Part shown: positions 24,870-33,493 of the stretch, piece after piece
Layout: every line of letters starts with the position of its first letter
How positions within the stretch are numbered: position 1 is the first letter of the stretch
From: Arcicella rosea
GTDB lineage: Bacteria; Bacteroidota; Bacteroidia; Cytophagales; Spirosomataceae
Reading direction: 5' to 3'
Length of the DNA: 64,000 nt
NCBI RefSeq assembly: GCF_040543805.1
Contig: NZ_JBEUMS010000023.1
Coordinates: 1 to 64,000, forward strand
Made by a program: the position numbers and the translations under genes
Notes under the pieces: generated by a model
What the model was told of the DNA's origin: nothing
Seen by the model: only the letters and a program-made list of their open reading frames with translations
Databases searched by the model: none

Positions 24870-24995
24870 TTTCTGTAAATAGTACAGAAATGAAAGAGAT
24901 TCTAATTAAATGCTCGATTTGGTCGAGAATATTGCAATTTACATGAAATAATGGTTTGGTAATATAGCCGACAAGTAGGAAGCTAAGAAATGTAG

Positions 24996-25003
24996 TAGTT
25001 TTG
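24996..25003 (+). promoter_or_regulatory. Candidate -7 box of the LysE-family gene
   Basis: TAGTTTTG matches TAnnTTTG, 43 bp before the ATG at 25046. Confidence 0.45.
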
Positions 25004-25045
25004 TTTGATGGCAATTTGTGGAATCTAAACCCTCAGAAAAATTTT

Positions 25046-25699
25046 ATGAAAAGCTTTATCATCTTCCTCATCACCTTCCTAATCAGTTTTGCGGGTTCGT
25101 TTCATCCTGGACCTCTGAATATGTCGGTGATTCAAAAAACACTAGTAAAAAACCTTAGTGCTGGTTTGTGGATGACTTTGGGAGGAGTTATTCCCGAAAT
25201 GATTTATGGATATTTTGCGGTTGAAGGTTTAAAAATATTTGAACAGTATCCTCTTGTTTTTGAAATTATGCAATGGGCTGTTTTGCCTATTTTATTATTG
25301 GTCGGATGGAATTATTTAAAACCTAAGAAAAAGCAAGAAGCCTTGCTGAAAACAACAGAAGTACAGGCAGAAATAAAGGTGTTATCATTGGGCGGTGATG
25401 TTTTGAGTGGCTTTTTATTGTCATTGCTCAATCCACAATTGTTACCTTTTTGGTTGGTAATTCTGATTAATTATCAAAACTATAAAATTTTAAGCATTGA
25501 AAGTTCCATTGATAAAATCGCTTTTGTGTTAGGTGCAAGTATTGGTGCGTTCTTCCTAAACTATTTATGTGCTTATGTGGCTAATCGTAAAAGGGGATTG
25601 GTTTTTGAATTTTTATCTCCTAAAATGTTCGATAAAGTCATGGGTTGGACTTTTATTTTAGTGGCTTTTATCCAAGCGGTTAAACTGTTGGTGTTTTAA
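25046..25699 (+). CDS. LysE/RhtB family transporter-like membrane protein
   Basis: The 217-residue protein has about six hydrophobic segments. The N-terminal GSFHPGPLNMSVIQ segment matches the PGP signature region of LysE/RhtB amino-acid exporters. It probably exports an amino acid or similar metabolite across the inner membrane; the substrate is not predictable. A longer frame from 25001 would add 15 non-hydrophobic residues and would start inside the promoter box, so the ATG at 25046 is preferred. Confidence 0.8.
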   Translation: MKSFIIFLITFLISFAGSFHPGPLNMSVIQKTLVKNLSAGLWMTLGGVIPEMIYGYFAVEGLKIFEQYPLVFEIMQWAVLPILLLVGWNYLKPKKKQEALLKTTEVQAEIKVLSLGGDVLSGFLLSLLNPQLLPFWLVILINYQNYKILSIESSIDKIAFVLGASIGAFFLNYLCAYVANRKRGLVFEFLSPKMFDKVMGWTFILVAFIQAVKLLVF

Positions 25700-25792
25700 A
25701 AAATAAAGTTTTTAAATATTTTTTTGAGAGTTCTAATTTTATGAGTAATTATGCGATAATTTATTAAACCATAATTAACTAATTTAATATCA

Positions 25793-27784
25793 ATGACACC
25801 TAGATGTACTTTACGCAAGTGTATTCTACTGATTACTTGTGTGCTGTTAGGTTTTTATACCCAAGCTCAAACTCCCGCTCCGATTACTTTCGGTAAAGTC
25901 GATTTGAAAGACCTTCAAATGAAAAGCTATCCTAAAGACACTGCTGCTGAAGCGGTTGTACTTTGCGACTATGGCGAATACTCTTATTACTTTGGTAAAG
26001 ACATGCCTAAAGTTACTTATCGCAGGCACATCCGTATCAAAATTCTAAAGAAATCTGGTTTTGGATATGCCAGTCAGAAAATTCCTTTTTATGTAACAAG
26101 TGATGTCGATAAAGCAGAAACAATCAGTAATCTGCAAGCAATAACTTGGAATGTAGAAAACGGAAGCCCAGCAAGCTACACGATGTCGGACGATGAATTT
26201 TTTGAGGAAAAAGGAACAAATACACTTTACTATAAAAAATTTACTTTCCCACAAGTTAGAGAAGGCTCTGTGCTAGAATATTCTTATGAAATAGAGTCGG
26301 GCTTGTGGTATCGTTTACGCAATTGGAATTTCCAAACAAGTATTCCTACACTTTGGAGTGAATTGCGTGCTGAAATCCCCGCTTATTTTGACTATAAAAT
26401 TACCATGAATAGTCTTTTGCCTTTGAAGGTTCAGGAAACAAAACAAGGCAGTCAGAATTTTATGCGTAGCAATATTCGTGACCCATATCTTGCTTATAGA
26501 TTTGCCATTGAAGATATTCCAGCATTGAAAGAAGAACCTTTTTTGACAACGCTTGAAAATTATCGTTCTAAACTTAGTTTTGAATTAGCGGTAACATATT
26601 TGCCGAATCAAGGTAAAATAGATTATTCTCAAACTTGGGAGGCACTCAATGAAACTTTATTGATGAGTGATTATTTCGGAAAGCAAATCAAGAAATATGA
26701 TGAAGCTCAAAACATTGCCAAGCTCCTAAAAACACAAACCAAAGATTCATTGGTTTTACTGACGGCAGCCTATCAGTATATTCAAAATAATATGCAATGG
26801 GATGGCGAAAACGAAGTATTTACCTCAAGTGCTAATTTGAATAAAGTAGCAGAAAAAGGTTTAGGTAATTCAGCAGAAATCAATTTGATGTTGGTGCGTT
26901 TACTTCGTGAATGTGGTTTTGATGCCAACCCGATGATATTGAGTACTCGTGAAAATGGTTTGCCTACTGATTTGGTTTTGTTGGATAGATTTGATTTTAC
27001 CATTGCCCATGTTTCCTTGAATGGCAAAGATATTTTACTAGATGCAACAAGCAAATATGCCCAAGTAGATATGCTTCCGCTACATTGTTTGAATGAAAAA
27101 GGGAGATTGATTGTCAGAAAAAATAGTCGTTGGATACCGATTCCTGCTCGCCCAGTCAGTAGAAAAGTAAGTCTGATTAACATGGATATTTTGCCTGACC
27201 AACAGATGAAAGGAAACGTAAATATTTCTTATGTTGGGCATGATGCTGTCTTTTTTAGATCAGCGGTATTAAGTAAAGGGAAAGAGGATTATATCAGTAA
27301 TTTCAAGAAAAACAAACCTAACCAAAACATCAGCAAAATAGATTTATTAGCAGTTGATTCCTTGGGGCAAATGCCAGAGATGAAAATACAAACTGTTTAT
27401 AATGAAGCCTATACCATCGCAGGCGATCGCATCTATTTTACACCAATGCTAGATTTGGGAGAAGAAACCAATCCATTCAAATCGCCAATTAGAAACTACC
27501 CCGTTGAATTTGGTGTACCGCAAGAGGAAACTTTTAGTGCTGTTTTCAAAATTCCTGCTGACTATGTAGTAGAAGAAATGCCTAAAGGAGAAAGTGTTAC
27601 TTTACCCAGTAATGGTGGACGTTTTGATTTCAGAGTAACATTATTAGATGGAGAAGTTAAAATCGACAGCAAAGTAAGTTTAAAGAAAGCACTTTATAGC
27701 AGTGAAGAGTATGGTGCATTACGAGAACTGTTTAACAGAATTGTTGTAAAACATGCAGAGCAGATTATTTTGAAGAAGAAGTAG
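25793..27784 (+). CDS. Secreted DUF3857/transglutaminase-like protein, catalytically degenerate (first)
   Basis: The 663-residue product has a signal peptide ending near TQAQ, an N-terminal DUF3857 beta domain (about 60-230), a central transglutaminase-like region (about 290-440) and a C-terminal beta domain. Where active transglutaminases have Cys this protein has Ser360 (GNSAEI), and the His position is Phe (FDFTIA), while the DAT acid segment remains. It is therefore probably a non-enzymatic envelope protein. It is the first of three related genes in a row. Confidence 0.85.
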   Translation: MTPRCTLRKCILLITCVLLGFYTQAQTPAPITFGKVDLKDLQMKSYPKDTAAEAVVLCDYGEYSYYFGKDMPKVTYRRHIRIKILKKSGFGYASQKIPFYVTSDVDKAETISNLQAITWNVENGSPASYTMSDDEFFEEKGTNTLYYKKFTFPQVREGSVLEYSYEIESGLWYRLRNWNFQTSIPTLWSELRAEIPAYFDYKITMNSLLPLKVQETKQGSQNFMRSNIRDPYLAYRFAIEDIPALKEEPFLTTLENYRSKLSFELAVTYLPNQGKIDYSQTWEALNETLLMSDYFGKQIKKYDEAQNIAKLLKTQTKDSLVLLTAAYQYIQNNMQWDGENEVFTSSANLNKVAEKGLGNSAEINLMLVRLLRECGFDANPMILSTRENGLPTDLVLLDRFDFTIAHVSLNGKDILLDATSKYAQVDMLPLHCLNEKGRLIVRKNSRWIPIPARPVSRKVSLINMDILPDQQMKGNVNISYVGHDAVFFRSAVLSKGKEDYISNFKKNKPNQNISKIDLLAVDSLGQMPEMKIQTVYNEAYTIAGDRIYFTPMLDLGEETNPFKSPIRNYPVEFGVPQEETFSAVFKIPADYVVEEMPKGESVTLPSNGGRFDFRVTLLDGEVKIDSKVSLKKALYSSEEYGALRELFNRIVVKHAEQIILKKK

Positions 27785-27860
27785 CAAGCTTTGCAACTAA
27801 GAAATCTTGCTTTGTAGTGGAGTCTGTTCACTTCCTGAAAATAAATTAATTGAGAATATA

Positions 27861-27923
27861 AACCTATAAGGATTTGAGATTAAAGCTCTTATTATTAGTT
27901 AAATATAAAATCCTTATAGGTTT
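27861..27923 (+). terminator. Hairpin between the first two DUF3857 genes
   Basis: AAACCTATAAGGATT near 27860 and AATCCTTATAGGTTT at 27909-27923 pair perfectly around a loop of about 35 nt. There is no strong T tract, so it may act as an attenuator or RNA-stabilising structure. Confidence 0.5.
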
Positions 27924-27971
27924 GATTTAATACTTATAAACTCACTACATACATTAATAATACACATATAA

Positions 27972-29966
27972 ATGAAAAAAAATGCCTTTTTAAAAAGTAG
28001 CCTTAGTTGCTTTTTATTACTCCTAGTAACATTTTCAATCAATGCCCAAAACAGTCCTATCAAGTATGGTAAAGTGGACATGGCTGATTTACAAATGAAA
28101 GCCTATGACAAAGATACTGCTGCCGAAGCAATAGTACTTTGCGACTTCGGAACTCACAATTACACCTATCGTGATGGACAGGGTTTAAAAGTTGCTTACG
28201 AAAGACACAGAAGAATCAAAATCCTTAAGAAATCTGGCTATGAATGGGCTACTTATTCTTTTGGATTGAGTAATTCCAGAACAGGAACAGCTAAAGAATA
28301 TGCTTCTAATATCAAGGGAGCTACTTATAATTTGGTAGATGGAAAAATCGTAACGACCAAATTAGAAAAAAGCTCAATCTTTCTAGAAAAGAAAAGTGAG
28401 AATCTGATGATTCAAAAAATTACATTGCCCAATGTACAAGAAGGCTCAGTCATAGAATATTCATACAGAATTGAATCAGACTTTGATACCGAAGTTCGTT
28501 CTTGGGAATTCCAAAGAAGTATTCCAACACTTTGGAGTGAATATCAAGTAAAAGTGCCTGAATTTTATCAATTCCAATTAATTACACAAGGATACGAGCC
28601 TTTTGTGGTTTCTAGCATTACCAAAGAAGCACTGAATTTAGGGGCTGGGTTTGAAAACATTGCTGCTACTTATTACAGATTTGTTCAGAAAGATGTACCT
28701 GCTTTAAAAGTAGAACCATACATTACTACGATTGAAGACTATCGTTCGCAAGTTGAGTTTGAAATTTCTGCTTATGTGCCAACAGGTGGTATTCCAAAAC
28801 ATTTTTCTTCTACTTGGAATGATTTTTCAAAATCCTTGACCAATTATGATAATTTCGGAAGGTTACTCAACAAAGGTGGTTTTCTGAAAGAAGTAGCCGC
28901 CACTATCAAAGCAACTGCCAAAGATAGTTTGTCTAAAATTCAAGCAGCCTATAATTATGTTTCTAAGAATATGACTTGGAATCAGCAAAGGAGTTTCTTG
29001 GCGAGTGGAAATTTAAAGAAAGCTTTTGAAGCAAAAACGGGAAATTCGGCAGATTTGAATTTAATGTTGATTGCTTTGCTCAGAGAATTGGATATTGAAG
29101 CCGACCCAGTTGTGTTGAGTACCAGAGATAATGGACGAGTATTGGATTATTATGTACTTGAACGAAAATTCAATTATGTAATTGCGGCGGTAGATGTAAA
29201 AGGGCAATGGTTATTGATAGATGCTACTGAACCGTCGATGCCCTTAGGTACTTTGCCAATTCGTTGTTTGAATGGAAAAGGAAGATGGATTCATGGAGAA
29301 TCAGGCGATTGGGTTGAACTGAAAACCAATGAAAAACTAGCGAAAACATTGATTGCTAACTTTGAAATTGTTCCAGAAGGACAAATAAAAGGACAATTAA
29401 GTATCAATCATATCAGTTATGCAGCACACGACGAACGCATGCAAATCAAGAAAGATACCAAAGCAAAATACATTGATAATCTTAAAAAATCGCATAATAA
29501 CTGGGAAGTAAGAAAAGTTGAATTTGAAGATGAAAACGAAATTGAAAGACCACTACAAGTAAAACTAGATTTGAATATCAATGAAGGAGTAGGAGTAGCT
29601 GGAGATAGAATTTATTTTAATCCGATGATTGGTGAAGGTGAAAGTAAAAACCCTTTCACAACATTAGAAAGAAAATACCCCGTTGATTTCGGTACTTTGA
29701 TTGAAGAAAGTTTTATCGCTACTTATACCATTCCCAAAGGTTATGTGGTTGAAGAAATACCTAAAAGTATGCGAGTGAATTTGCCTGAAGATGCTGGTAG
29801 ATTTGCTTTTATGGTGGCAAAATCAGAAGATTTAATTACTATTTCTAGCAAAATTATGTTGAAAAAAACCATGTATTTTGCCGAAGAGTATGAATTGTTA
29901 AAAAGGTTTTACGACCAAATTATTCAAAAACACGCAGAACAAATAGTTTTAAAGAAAGCCCAATAA
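27972..29966 (+). CDS. Secreted DUF3857/transglutaminase-like protein, catalytically degenerate (second)
   Basis: This is a 664-residue paralog of the preceding protein with the same order: signal peptide (ending near INAQ), DUF3857 domain, transglutaminase-like region and C-terminal beta domain. N-terminal segments are nearly superimposable (YGKVDMADLQMKAYDKDTAAE here, matching the first copy). The catalytic Cys position is Ser359 (GNSADL), and the His position is Tyr (FNYVIA). The stop is 3 bp before the third gene, so the second and third genes share a transcript. Confidence 0.85.
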   Translation: MKKNAFLKSSLSCFLLLLVTFSINAQNSPIKYGKVDMADLQMKAYDKDTAAEAIVLCDFGTHNYTYRDGQGLKVAYERHRRIKILKKSGYEWATYSFGLSNSRTGTAKEYASNIKGATYNLVDGKIVTTKLEKSSIFLEKKSENLMIQKITLPNVQEGSVIEYSYRIESDFDTEVRSWEFQRSIPTLWSEYQVKVPEFYQFQLITQGYEPFVVSSITKEALNLGAGFENIAATYYRFVQKDVPALKVEPYITTIEDYRSQVEFEISAYVPTGGIPKHFSSTWNDFSKSLTNYDNFGRLLNKGGFLKEVAATIKATAKDSLSKIQAAYNYVSKNMTWNQQRSFLASGNLKKAFEAKTGNSADLNLMLIALLRELDIEADPVVLSTRDNGRVLDYYVLERKFNYVIAAVDVKGQWLLIDATEPSMPLGTLPIRCLNGKGRWIHGESGDWVELKTNEKLAKTLIANFEIVPEGQIKGQLSINHISYAAHDERMQIKKDTKAKYIDNLKKSHNNWEVRKVEFEDENEIERPLQVKLDLNINEGVGVAGDRIYFNPMIGEGESKNPFTTLERKYPVDFGTLIEESFIATYTIPKGYVVEEIPKSMRVNLPEDAGRFAFMVAKSEDLITISSKIMLKKTMYFAEEYELLKRFYDQIIQKHAEQIVLKKAQ

Positions 29967-29969
29967 ATA

Positions 29970-31877
29970 ATGAAAGCATTTATCATCAGTTCACTACTAT
30001 TGACAAGTATTTTGAGTAATTCCTTTGCTCAGAATACTTGGAATGTGGCTAGCATTCCAGCAGAATTAAAGGAAAAAGCTCATGCCGTAATTCGTAAAAG
30101 CGAAACCATTTTTACGGTTAAAAACTTAGGAGAAGCTACTGAAAAGAATCATAGAGTAATCACTATTTTGGATGAACAAGGTTTACAATATGCCTCTATG
30201 ACGCTTTTCTATAGTAAGCTTGAAAAAGTAAATAATTTTGAAGGTGTATTGTATGACAGTAATGGTGAGAAAGTAAAAAAGGTAAAAAAAGACGATATTC
30301 ACGATGGAAGTGCCGTTGGAAACGGAACACTTTTTGGCGATAACCGTTACAAATATGCGGAATTCAAATATGCGATTTTTCCTTTTACCGTAGAGTTCAC
30401 GACAGAAACAACGAATAAGAATTTACTTTTTTATCCGATGTGGTTTCCACAAGAAGACGAAGAAAACGTAGCTGTAGAACAATCATCTTTAAAAATACAA
30501 ATGCCAGCTAATTTGCCACTTCGTTATAAATCAATTAACGGATTAGCAGAACCTACCTTGGAAAACATCGCAGAATCTAAAAGTTATACTTGGCAAGTAA
30601 AGAATTTACAGGTGTATGAAAACGAACTTTATTCACCGAAATGGACACGCTACGGAAAAGGAGTATTGACTGCTCCGAATGAGTTTGAAGTAGAAGGCTT
30701 CAAAGGAAGCATGAAAACGTGGAAAGATTTGGGGGAATTTGATAATATTTTAGGAAAAGGAAGAGACGTTTTACCCGAAAATGTACAACAAGAAGTAAAA
30801 CAATTGGTGGCTAATATTTCAGATCCAAGCCTGAAAGTAAAGAAAATCTATGAGTACTTACAATCTAAAACCCGTTATATTTCTATTCAATTAGGCATTG
30901 GTGGTTGGCAACCTTTTGAAGCCAGTTATGTGGCTGAAAAAGGTTATGGCGATTGTAAAGCATTGTCGAATTACACAAAAGCTTTGTTGAAGAGTGTTGG
31001 AATTGAATCATTTTATGCTTCGATTAGAGGAGGAAGTAATGAACGAGATATTCATCCAGATTTCCCTTCTCAACAATTTAATCACGTAATTGTGTGCGTG
31101 CCGATGAAAAGTGATACCATTTGGTTGGAATGTACTTCGCAAGATAATGCCTTTGGTTATTTGTCTGATTTTACAAGCGACCGTTACGCACTTTTATCAA
31201 CTCCAGAAGGAGGGAAGTTAGTCCGCACGCCAGTTTACAAAGCCAAAGACAATCAGCAAAATAGGAATATTAAAGTAGCTTTAGCAGAAGATGGAAATGC
31301 CACAGTAGTTGCTGTAACGGAATATACAGGACTTTTATCGGACGATTATTCTGATATTAAAAACTTGTCGAGTAGAGAGGAGCAGCAAAAACATCTTTAC
31401 AAAAGAATCAATATTCCCAGTTTTGAAGTAAGTAATTTTTCTATTCAAGATGAAAAGAAAAGGATTCCGACTGCTACCGTAAAATTAGATTTGAATGTAA
31501 GGAAATGCGCATCAAAAAGTGGAACGAGGCTGTTTTTAACGCCCAATTTAATGTCGGCTATTAATACTGTTCCGCCAGCGTTGGATAAGCCTCGTCAAAC
31601 AGAAGTAGTGTTAAAAATGGCTTTAACAGAAACGGATTCAGTTACTTATCAATTACCTAAAAATGCTACCTTAGAGTTCAAGCCAGAAGGAATTAAGTTT
31701 GAAAACCGCTTCGGAACTTATCAATCAGAATTCCAAATAAAAGATGGAAGTTTATTGTATATCAGAAAATTAGTGAGAAATCAAGGCAAATTTCCACCAG
31801 AAAGCTATGCAGAACTCATAGAATATTACAAAAAAGTAAGCAAAGCAGATAGAACACAAGTGGTTTTGAAGCTTTAA
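29970..31877 (+). CDS. Secreted DUF3857 protein with intact transglutaminase-like triad
   Basis: The 635-residue product has a signal peptide (ending near SFAQ), a DUF3857 domain (about 45-220) and a transglutaminase-like domain with Cys329 (GYGDCKA), His372 (FNHVIV) and an acidic Glu387 (WLECTS). The fold is used for peptide or isopeptide bond chemistry; the true substrate is unknown. It is the only one of the three adjacent paralogs that keeps Cys and His, suggesting one enzyme with two structural partners. Confidence 0.87.
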   Translation: MKAFIISSLLLTSILSNSFAQNTWNVASIPAELKEKAHAVIRKSETIFTVKNLGEATEKNHRVITILDEQGLQYASMTLFYSKLEKVNNFEGVLYDSNGEKVKKVKKDDIHDGSAVGNGTLFGDNRYKYAEFKYAIFPFTVEFTTETTNKNLLFYPMWFPQEDEENVAVEQSSLKIQMPANLPLRYKSINGLAEPTLENIAESKSYTWQVKNLQVYENELYSPKWTRYGKGVLTAPNEFEVEGFKGSMKTWKDLGEFDNILGKGRDVLPENVQQEVKQLVANISDPSLKVKKIYEYLQSKTRYISIQLGIGGWQPFEASYVAEKGYGDCKALSNYTKALLKSVGIESFYASIRGGSNERDIHPDFPSQQFNHVIVCVPMKSDTIWLECTSQDNAFGYLSDFTSDRYALLSTPEGGKLVRTPVYKAKDNQQNRNIKVALAEDGNATVVAVTEYTGLLSDDYSDIKNLSSREEQQKHLYKRINIPSFEVSNFSIQDEKKRIPTATVKLDLNVRKCASKSGTRLFLTPNLMSAINTVPPALDKPRQTEVVLKMALTETDSVTYQLPKNATLEFKPEGIKFENRFGTYQSEFQIKDGSLLYIRKLVRNQGKFPPESYAELIEYYKKVSKADRTQVVLKL

Positions 31878-31967
31878 GAGGGAGAGTTTTTGGGAATTTA
31901 TGTCAAATTACGGACGCTCAATAATTTTAGTTTGTGAACGTTAAGTATTTATTCCAAATCAAAACAA

Positions 31968-33326
31968 ATGATTATGCTTCACAAAACTAAATACATGGCA
32001 ATTGTTGGATTGCTTTTTACACTTACTTGGTTTTCATCTTGCAAGAAAACAGAGGATGATGTTGTCAGTAATGCAACAAAAGACGTAAGAGATAGTGTTT
32101 ATGCTATTTCGCAATCCTTATATCTCTGGAATACGAGTTTACCAACGGCTACTTTATTTAAACCGACAGGTTATCCAACAGCAGACTCGGTGATGAAAAA
32201 AGTAAGAACTTATAGCCCTTTTGTAAATGGGAAATATCAGGATAGGTGGAGTTTTGCCATTGAAAAATCTGTCTGGGATAATTATGTAAGTGGAAATAGT
32301 TCCGATGCGGGAGTACAATATGGCTTTGTAAGTGCTATAGATTTAAGGGTGAAATTAGTTTATTCACAATCTCCAGCGGGTTTGTTGGGTGTAAAACGTG
32401 GTTGGCAAGTACTAAAAATCAATGGAATTGATGCCACTAATGCTAATATCAGCCAATTAAATATAGAATTAGGGAAAACGTCTCAGACTATTGTGTTTGT
32501 TAAACCCGATGGTACGCAACAAACACTTACTCTTACTGCTGGGGCATATAAAGCTGACTATGTAATCAACCCTAAAGTATTTTCTGTAAATGGAGTAAAT
32601 GTAGGTTATTTTAATTTTGATTCATTTTTAGGAGATGCTATTAATGGCAAAACTGCTCAGACAACGCTAAATGTATTAGATCAAACATTTGCTGATTTCA
32701 AATCAAAAAATGTAACAGAGTTAATCCTTGATTTACGTTATAATGGTGGAGGTTATGGCTTAGTTGCTAATTATTTAGGCAATTTAATTGCTCCAACAGC
32801 TGCTATTGGGAAAATATTTGCAAAGACAGAACACAATACTGTTTATACTAAATACAACAGCACTGATTATTTTGCCACAGCCACTAATGGATTGAAATTA
32901 AGCAAAATCGTAATCATTGTAAACAAAGGAACAGCATCGGCAAGTGAAGAATTAATAAATGCTTTAAAACCCGTGATGACCGTAAAATTGATAGGAAGTA
33001 CTACTCATGGTAAACCAGTAGGTTATTATGCCATACCAACAATGGATTACTATGCTTTTCCTGTAGCTTTCAGAAATGTTAATTCAGCAGGAACAGGTGA
33101 TTTTTATGAAGGGTTTTCTGTGGATAAAGTTCAGACGGATGATTTTACCAAAGATTTAGGAGATGAGAATGAAGCTTGTCTGAAATCTGCCTTAGAATAT
33201 TATAGAACGGGCATCCTACAATCAACAACTCAAACAGCTAGAATAAGTGCTGAAATAGAGCAATTGAATACTAAAATAACCAAAGAGCGATTAAAATTAA
33301 CAGTTTATGATTTACCTAAAAAGTAA
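31968..33326 (+). CDS. S41 family (C-terminal processing type) peptidase, lipoprotein
   Basis: The 452-residue product has a lipoprotein signal with lipobox FSSC (about Cys25), a PDZ-like region (about 120-185) and the S41 catalytic domain (about 205-400). The catalytic Ser lies in TASASEEL and a Lys-containing THGKPVGYY segment follows, matching the Ser-Lys dyad pattern. It would act in the periplasm or on the outer membrane. The start could also be the second ATG at 31974. A terminator at 33367-33397 ends the unit. Confidence 0.87.
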   Translation: MIMLHKTKYMAIVGLLFTLTWFSSCKKTEDDVVSNATKDVRDSVYAISQSLYLWNTSLPTATLFKPTGYPTADSVMKKVRTYSPFVNGKYQDRWSFAIEKSVWDNYVSGNSSDAGVQYGFVSAIDLRVKLVYSQSPAGLLGVKRGWQVLKINGIDATNANISQLNIELGKTSQTIVFVKPDGTQQTLTLTAGAYKADYVINPKVFSVNGVNVGYFNFDSFLGDAINGKTAQTTLNVLDQTFADFKSKNVTELILDLRYNGGGYGLVANYLGNLIAPTAAIGKIFAKTEHNTVYTKYNSTDYFATATNGLKLSKIVIIVNKGTASASEELINALKPVMTVKLIGSTTHGKPVGYYAIPTMDYYAFPVAFRNVNSAGTGDFYEGFSVDKVQTDDFTKDLGDENEACLKSALEYYRTGILQSTTQTARISAEIEQLNTKITKERLKLTVYDLPKK

Positions 33327-33366
33327 GATTATAAGGTTGTTTTAAGCTATCAGAATAAAATTCTTT

Positions 33367-33397
33367 ACCCTACAAGATGCAAGCAATCTTGTGGGGT
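33367..33397 (+). terminator. Terminator after the S41 peptidase gene
   Basis: A 12-bp stem with one G-T pair (ACCCTACAAGAT with ATCTTGTGGGGT) is followed by TTTATTTTT. Confidence 0.85.
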
Positions 33398-33422
33398 TTA
33401 TTTTTGTCTTCTATTTTTTGAT

Positions 33423-33430
33423 TAACTTTG
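33423..33430 (+). promoter_or_regulatory. Bacteroidota -7 box of pheT
   Basis: TAACTTTG lies 63 bp before the ATG at 33494. It overlaps the alternative TTG at 33428, which therefore cannot be the translation start. Confidence 0.6.
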
Positions 33431-33493
33431 TCTTTCCGAGAAATTTTAAAAGAAATTAATTTCTCAATCACGAAATCTTACATTGCATTTAGA

